NCBI GenBank assembly: GCA_022376515.1
Contig: WTXI01000021.1
Location: 372,001-436,000 of the forward strand
Length of the DNA: 64,000 nucleotides
Direction: 5' to 3'
Source of the DNA: Lactifluus volemus
Lineage: Eukaryota; Basidiomycota; Agaricomycetes; Russulales; Russulaceae
Shown: piece by piece, positions 63,480-64,000 of the stretch
Position numbering within the stretch: the stretch's first letter is position 1
Layout: each line of letters begins with the position of its first letter
Translations under genes and position numbers: made by a program
The notes under the pieces: generated by a model
What the model was told of the DNA's origin: nothing
What the model saw: only the letters and a program-made list of their open reading frames with translations
Database searches by the model: none

Positions 63480-64000
63480 TTAGATGGATGGTTCACCATC
63501 ACTGCAGTCACGATATGGCAGGCGGTGGACTGTGACAGAGTGATCGGAGTTCTGGCCTGCAGCGATGAATAACTCTATGGCTTGCTCCTCGAGCTCATCT
63601 CTCCAATCCCTCTCGGTGAGGTAGAGATTCTGAAGTTCAGGTAACACCTCAGTTGTGCGTCCTGGTAGTAAAGATGCGATGAACGATACGACGAACGGCT
63701 GTATGTCGCCAGAGAAACACAGGGTCCGAATAGAAGCGAATAGGTGAAACAGTACCAGCCACTGAGAATTGTCCCTCAGATTCATCACATCCCTTTTGTC
63801 CAACCTCTCAAAGGATCTGTCGCTCCTGATGTCGAGCTTTGTAACACTGGAAAGTAGAGGGGACAGGGTGCGTATCTGTGCCATATATGCGGCTTGGTAA
63901 CCTGGCGCGTACTGGATGAAGCACAACTCGACCTTCTTGGGAGAATCTGTTTCCACTGACTGATAAAGTCGGATGTTGACGCTAATAAAGCGAAATGTCA
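63480..64000 (-). CDS. F-box protein of the tandem array, C-terminal part (5' end outside window)
   Basis: The frame is open from the window edge to the stop at 63480. It reads SVNIRLYQS, PKKVELCFIQYAPGYQAAYM, LDIRSDRSFERLDKRDVMNL, LPELQNLYLTERDWRDELEE and ends FIAAGQNSDHSVTVHRLPYR DCSDGEPSI. It is the tandem duplicate of the gene at 58055-59593 (about 5.4 kb away) and shares its AAGQNSDHSVTVH variant of the family tail. The site of the nonsense codon in that gene lies outside the window, so I cannot tell if this copy is intact. Confidence 0.85.
   Translation of the reverse strand, partial: TFRFISVNIRLYQSVETDSPKKVELCFIQYAPGYQAAYMAQIRTLSPLLSSVTKLDIRSDRSFERLDKRDVMNLRDNSQWLVLFHLFASIRTLCFSGDIQPFVVSFIASLLPGRTTEVLPELQNLYLTERDWRDELEEQAIELFIAAGQNSDHSVTVHRLPYRDCSDGEPSI

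Overview
The window looks like nuclear DNA of a mushroom-forming basidiomycete (Agaricomycotina, probably Agaricomycetes). Introns are short (about 50-76 nt, GT...AG), the 5S rRNA genes are dispersed and of fungal type, and the protein families are typical of that group: F-box/leucine-rich proteins, NACHT-ankyrin proteins with a Goodbye-type N-terminus, a multi-exon cytochrome P450 and a Tad1-like LINE.

The dominant theme is a rapidly expanding F-box family. I count about 14 loci: 4425-6035(-), 6737-8387(+), a relic at 9935-10865(+), 11471-13100(+), 18897-20388(+), 37556-39089(-), 40354-41935(-), one split by a LINE (42694-43094 plus 50971-52104, -), 52759-54253(-), 55495-56981(-), 58055-59593(-, nonsense mutation), 60120-60545(-, fragment), 60755-62410(-, pseudogene) and 63480-64000(-, runs off the end). 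Most share a very short first exon, one phase-1 intron, an F-box (LPDEILL.IF) and a conserved C-terminus (ARQHSDHPVTVH).

Layout. 1-3250: 3' part of a decayed NACHT NLR gene, a 5'-truncated LINE and 5S copy 1. 4.4-13.8 kb: F-box genes, with two of the duplicated units each carrying a 5S rRNA gene. 14.2-18 kb: an intact P450, two foldback elements, and a four-exon gene resembling bacterial RNase P protein (RnpA). 18.9-26.6 kb: an F-box gene and a frameshifted Goodbye-NACHT-ankyrin NLR. 28.7-36 kb: a sparser region with a tyrosine-phosphatase-like gene, a second type of F-box gene (frameshifted), mitochondrial ribosomal protein bL28m and a 559-bp MITE holding a tRNA-like core. 37.5-64 kb: minus-strand F-box array, interrupted at 43.1-51.0 kb by a nearly complete 7.9-kb LINE with a 17-bp target duplication, and ending in a 5.4-kb tandem duplication with a solo LTR in one decayed copy.

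Housekeeping genes here are few (5S rRNA, bL28m, possibly the RnpA-like gene). The rest is fast-evolving: receptor-like NLRs and F-box ubiquitin-ligase adaptors that duplicate, decay and receive transposons. This resembles a birth-and-death cluster; a role in recognition or defence is inference only.
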